64,000 nt of DNA. Source: Allium sativum. Taxonomy: Eukaryota; Streptophyta; Magnoliopsida; Asparagales; Amaryllidaceae. The stretch covers positions 630,961,303-631,025,302 of the forward strand of contig CM060910.1 of assembly GCA_030737875.1 (NCBI GenBank), read 5' to 3'. A program made the translations under genes and the position numbers. Shown here one piece after another: positions 59,094-64,000 of this stretch (positions are counted from its first letter, which is position 1; each line of letters begins with the position of its first letter). The notes beneath the pieces were generated by a model. The model was not told where the DNA came from. It saw nothing but the letters and a program-made list of their open reading frames with translations, and ran no database searches.

Positions 59094-62000
59094 TGTGGTG
59101 GCCCGAAAATCCATACCAATTTGAGCTGAATAATATCCTACACATTCAACTCAAAGTGCACGAAAGTTCTGATCGTTAATAGAAAGAAGTTAGAGGGTGA
59201 GAAAGATAAGGTAGAACTAATAGAGTAGTAGAAGAAGAATACAACTGAACATAATCAGAGTAAACACGGATCACACTGCGGAACGAATAAAATGTATTAT
59301 ATAACATAACTTTGAAATACAAAATTTTATTGTATATACATATCATTATCATAGTACAATACATCATATCACAGCGGAAATAATCTCTAAATACTAATGG
59401 TGAAGCCTTATGCTTTTAGCTCCTCCAAGTGAATCTACAAAGCCTGAACACATGACTGCCCGTACAAATTTGGGCACCCAAGAGTTTAGGAAAACAAACA
59501 AAATAAACTCTGGGTCAGTCATGGGATTGGTGTGAGTAAATTCCAACCATATTGATTATCTTTGAAAATCCTTTTGAAACAAGGGATAATAGTAAGACCA
59601 GCCTACACATAAACATGGACGGTTTTTACCTTACTATAACCCAAGATAATTTGATATCAAATCGAGTGATATTATGATAATGTCTAAACAAATAAATATC
59701 CAAGTAGCAGAACGCTTGCATCTCATGCTCCACATATATATAGTATAAAATCATAAACCGTAGGGTGCTTATTGGAGATTGGATTCCAACAGACAAGGTA
59801 TGGGAGCACCTTACGATCAGTGTACTCTAGAGGGTATACACTTGGGTTCAACAAGAACGTCTTGCAACCCGGCCACACATGACCGCCCACTCATTTAGCT
59901 TGAGTGTAGCGAATATATTATCACCCACAGTTGTTGGCCAGCCAACCGTCATCCGAAGATACAGAGTCGAAAAGAAGAACAAATATGAATTTTCTCTAGA
60001 TCGGTGACAATACACCCTGCTTGGGTATAACCTAACTAGCCATGCTGCCCAGCCCAACTTTTGTTACTTCCTGGTTGTGAGGCTAGAGGCTACGTCTATC
60101 TTCAGAACATCTGATCACCATTCACTTTGAATGCCACATCGTCAAACCTGTCAATTCACTAATCGATTCCCTAACATATCACGGGTATAAAAGGCTAAGA
60201 GGAACGAATTCCTCCGCCACCATATGTAATACCTTTAAGAGATTAACTATACGTGATTTGTTAGGTATACTCTGTCAGACACTCGTCCATACAAGTTGTC
60301 CTGGGACTGGACAAACAGAAAGCACCACTCTGGAATAGGATGACCCTTTCATTTCACTCCGTCTTCAATTTTCTTCAACATAATATAATTCGCAGCACTT
60401 ATGCCTATACGGAGTGGTTTTCAGATAATATATCCAACCGGTCTCTCCGTATTGACAACGATGGTCAAAAATCTTTGATAGCCGGTGATTTAACTATCAA
60501 AGAAAAACAAACATCCATCAAAACAATCATTGTCCCTTTTAATTTATATTATTTCCCAGTCTCCCCACATCTTTCCAGATATTTCAAAACCCGTTTAGCT
60601 TTTCACACTCCTTGGAAAATATTTGCAAATATTACAAATTCCTATTTCCCTATATTCTAGAAATGTACGTTATTAACGTCTGAAACATTCCCATCTCCTT
60701 TTACATTTATTATTTCCTACTCTTTAGAAAATATACCTTATTTACATTGGAAAAGATATTTCCAATTTCCATTATTACCATTATACCTGTAAAACACTTG
60801 CCTTTTTAAACATTACCCCTTTTAAACCGTGAATATCATTCATTGATAGAAATATGAACTCATTAATCAAATAGATCTTTATTTAAATACTAAATACCAT
60901 ATAGGTTAAAATTTCATCTATTGAGTTTGTAAATTCAGGATCATATTCTACTTCATAAATTCCATTCGCAAGTAGACTACTTATTCTCATGTTTATCACT
61001 TAAATGTCGCTTTCTTATTTGATTATAATTTATTTGTTTCAAACCAAATGTTTACCATCTAGTCAAATTCTGAGTTATTTACAAACCTTTTTGGTTTATT
61101 TGGTCCTATTCCCATTTGAACATCGAAATAATTTCATCATCTTTCTTTGAAATGAATCCCCAATTTCCAATTTCTAAATTCATTTTTATATTAATAATAA
61201 ATATTCCATTTTATTGCTAAATATTGTTTAGAATCAATTGCTTGTTTTAACAAGTTATATATCATTCCAATCGAATTCTAATTTTCATTTAAAAATAGAT
61301 TTTACCTCTCCCACAACCCACATTCATTTTCATCCTAATCAAATATAATTTATGGTATTTAAATACCGGTTATTTCAGGGTTCATGTTATTCAAACATTT
61401 CAGGCACACAATAGTCAATCACATATTATTGGTCATATCAGACAATGCAATGTATGAAATAAAACAACAATATAATTATTTCAACCAAATTATTTAGTAA
61501 CCATCCAAGCAACCATCGCACACAGCATTCAATCATTTATTTATAAATATTTAAAATATAATTAGAATATTTTAAAATAGAACAGAGTTGGTGAATTTAC
61601 TCACCTTCGCGCGTTAACCGTTAAATAACGATTTGCGTCAGTTGATTATACCCGACGCTTCAGGTCGTTTTTCCTCCATTTCTTGTTGTTACCGTGTAAA
61701 ACCGTTTCTACAAATCTCCCTCCTTGCGTATTTCACTGCTACCGTTCACTTCGAACGACCATCTCTTGTCCCTGTATACAAACGTGCACGCTCATGAGAA
61801 CGTTCATGTCAATAACAGAGCTTCGCTCCTGTTCTTCCACCTCCCTACTTCTCGAGATCACCAACCTCCCATTTCGTCAAACTCGACTCAACCACTTCCC
61901 CAACGTTAAACTCTTCGCAAAAGCGCCTCTCTCCACCTTCACATGTCAAGTATGTGCCACTAGTGATCATCATGTGGAGTAGCACTTCAATGAGCGCTAC

Positions 62001-64000
62001 AATATTCCATCATGAATGAACGAAATGGACTGCAGTAATGACCCAAGTGATAGTACATGCGTATGTTTTAATGGTTCCATGGAGCACCAACTGCTTGCTC
62101 TTATTTCAATAGAAAGCAAGACTCAAACTCCATAGAAAGACTTCGACCTCCAGCATTTGACTTCCGTTTCTAGTATAAGCAACTTTTCCGTTTGAACAGT
62201 ACACCGCCTTCTACCCATAAAAACGACCTGCTCCATATTTTTGCACCAGAATTCAAACCAAAATTTTCATAGTAACTTTCTTCTACCCAAAAATGACCTC
62301 TAGGGACCCGCTACATTCTTCAAGGCCGCACCATATTTTCTCCCCATTGAAATCACTCTGCCCCCTAAACTTCCCCAGGCGTTTGTGGACTTTCAAACTC
62401 CACCATCTCGTCAGTTCCCCCATAAACTTCATAAAAACCCACGCTATCCTACTTCAGCCCATTTAACTCGGCTACTGGTCACGCCATTCGCCACTACTTC
62501 ACTTTCATGGAACCATCTAGTTCACACTTCTTCCATCCACGTCTGTTTTTAAACCAGCTCCTCTTCATATGTTCGCGTTCAACTCATTAAAGACTCAGGA
62601 CCGCTTTCTTTTTACGTTTCATACACAGAAACTACAACTCATACCTCACCACTTTAAATACCTGGAAATACACGCCAATATATCCCACGAACATGCCCAT
62701 ACATACCAAACCTTGTCTTCCCTACACGTCATCTTCCAAGTGGCCGAACTCCACACCTCCCCATCAAACTCCAGACTGCTCCAGTTTCGTTTCTTCGTAG
62801 CTACAGTGAGGAACGCCACACAACTCCCTCTATTCTCAATTTCCGCACTGAAAGCTGCTTCTGACAACCACGTCACGCACCCCCATCTGTTACTACTCAC
62901 ACCATTTCACATGCACAAATTTCATTCGGTTTTTAATCACCTTTACATCGTTGTCCTTGATAGCCCGATCCCCACTGGTTCTGCCCTTTGTTAACGTCCC
63001 TGGCTCCTCAACATCCTTTACCAACACTGACGATCTCGTATACCTACTTGTGTTCGAAAGTGGATCCGAGATCTTTATCCTTCGTTGGTTGTTTATTTTG
63101 GTGGAGAAGAGGTAGTCTTCTTGCTTCATGATGAAATAAAAAGAAAGAATTCTCCCCCTCCCCCGTTGTTACTTGCATTTTGATTTTATTGGAGACAGTG
63201 GGTTTCGAAAGAAAGAGACACAACTCATGAGGAACGAAATCAGAGATATTATTTATAGAGGAAACAGCGTAAGCAATATGCTTCATTAGTATAGAGTAGG
63301 ATGATTTCTTTATTTATATAGATCTGCTTTAGGGTATGGGTTGCGTTATGATTTGGTTTAAAAATGGAACAGTTTTCAATCTCGTGAGGGATGGTGGAAC
63401 ACACGCAATAGGGTATGGACTGATAAATGTATTTTGTCAGGTAGAAATAGGCATTGATATTTTCTCTTTATAGCTGTAGGGTAGCAGTAATACTGACGTA
63501 CAAACTTCATGCGAAGTTGTAGGAGTTGGACTTTTATATGTACGTGAGTATGGCCTTAAGTATGGTATATATTTATAATGATGGGAAATGATTCAAAGAC
63601 CAAACAGTTGTAAAGGAAAATCAATGGTTTAGGTATATGTTTACAGAATTACACTAGTAAGAAATAATCATTACGTTCGTTTACAGACCACTATCGACAA
63701 AAACGAAAATATCATTCTGACGGGCACCGTGCCACGATTTCAAAAATATAATAATATTGGTAGGTTAACTTATATTGTGAAACCAGAAATATTGATACAG
63801 GATGCAAAATACTTCAAATAAAAAGTTGCGTATTTAATTATTTAAAAATTACAGTAAAATTCTAAAAATTAAATTATAACTATGTCTCAAAGAACCTTGT
63901 CCAAATTCGAATTCGATATTTAAATATATTTAAATAACCGTTATGGCCATAAACGAATATGGCGTTGCTTTTCTGAATATTTAATTTGGACATAACTTAC
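59094..64000 (-). repeat. 5' LTR of element D, truncated by the window edge
   Basis: It matches 52353-57265 closely with scattered substitutions and small indels. About 300 bases are missing at the right edge. The U5 hairpin is at 59516-59529, with one arm changed (GATTG). Confidence 0.9.

Larger units (their letters stand above)
52353..64000 (-). mobile_element. Large-LTR, non-coding Gypsy-type element D (LARD-like)
   Basis: It has two LTRs of about 5.2 kb (52353-57563 and 59094 to beyond the window), a primer-binding site and polypurine tract in correct positions, and an interior of only 1,530 bases with no gag or pol. These are the features of large retrotransposon derivatives, which rely on proteins from related elements. 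The U5 block links it to C and to coding families A and B. The two LTRs differ at a few percent of sites by eye over the first 100 bases. Confidence 0.85.

Overview
This window is nuclear DNA of a higher plant, most likely a eudicot. It consists almost wholly of transposable elements nested inside one another. The evidence is plant-type Ty3/Gypsy chromovirus polyproteins, primer-binding sites complementary to initiator tRNA-Met, a Mutator-like element with a plant mobile domain gene, and a CACTA-like element carrying pieces of plant genes. No intact single-copy host gene, rRNA or CRISPR was found. The element names A to F are mine.

Layout. (1) Gypsy element A lies on the minus strand. Its 3' LTR (1-1809) is cut by the window edge, pol is at 1982-4780, gag and protease at 23180-24756, and the 5' LTR at 24966-27376. 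(2) Gypsy element B (4781-23174, minus) is inserted in the pol of A and flanked by the 5-bp duplication ATAGG. (3) The right LTR of B is split by C (14387-21211), a 6.8-kb solo LTR holding a 27-bp minisatellite. (4) A itself sits in the 5' LTR of E, a plus-strand LTR element without coding capacity (27377-40988, interrupted). (5) Between two copies of a 3,112-bp segment (24805-27916 and 33514-36625) lies a 5,597-bp CACTA-like element. It carries exon fragments of three host genes: the 20S proteasome alpha subunit PAA, the 26S proteasome ATPase RPT2, and a ROP GTPase-activating protein. (6) F (42045-49220) is a Mutator-like element with 44-bp terminal inverted repeats and a 9-bp target duplication. 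It has a plant mobile domain gene (+) and a transposase gene ending in an OTU-protease-like domain (-). (7) 49230-52352 holds small remnants. (8) D (52353 to beyond 64000, minus) has LTRs of about 5.2 kb around a 1.5-kb non-coding interior.

The elements are mostly broken. B has frameshifts and several stops at sites where arginine is expected, and both of its zinc knuckles have lost a cysteine. The minimum order of events is: E inserted, A into E, B into A, C into B. The 3.1-kb duplication flanking the CACTA-like element is recent, because its copies differ at only about five positions that I could find.

Most worth a second look are: the gene-capturing CACTA-like element and the duplication abutting both its ends; a short hairpin shared by the LTRs of all five LTR families, with stem bases that covary; paired hairpin units in the B LTR; and the two-gene Mutator-like element with an OTU domain.
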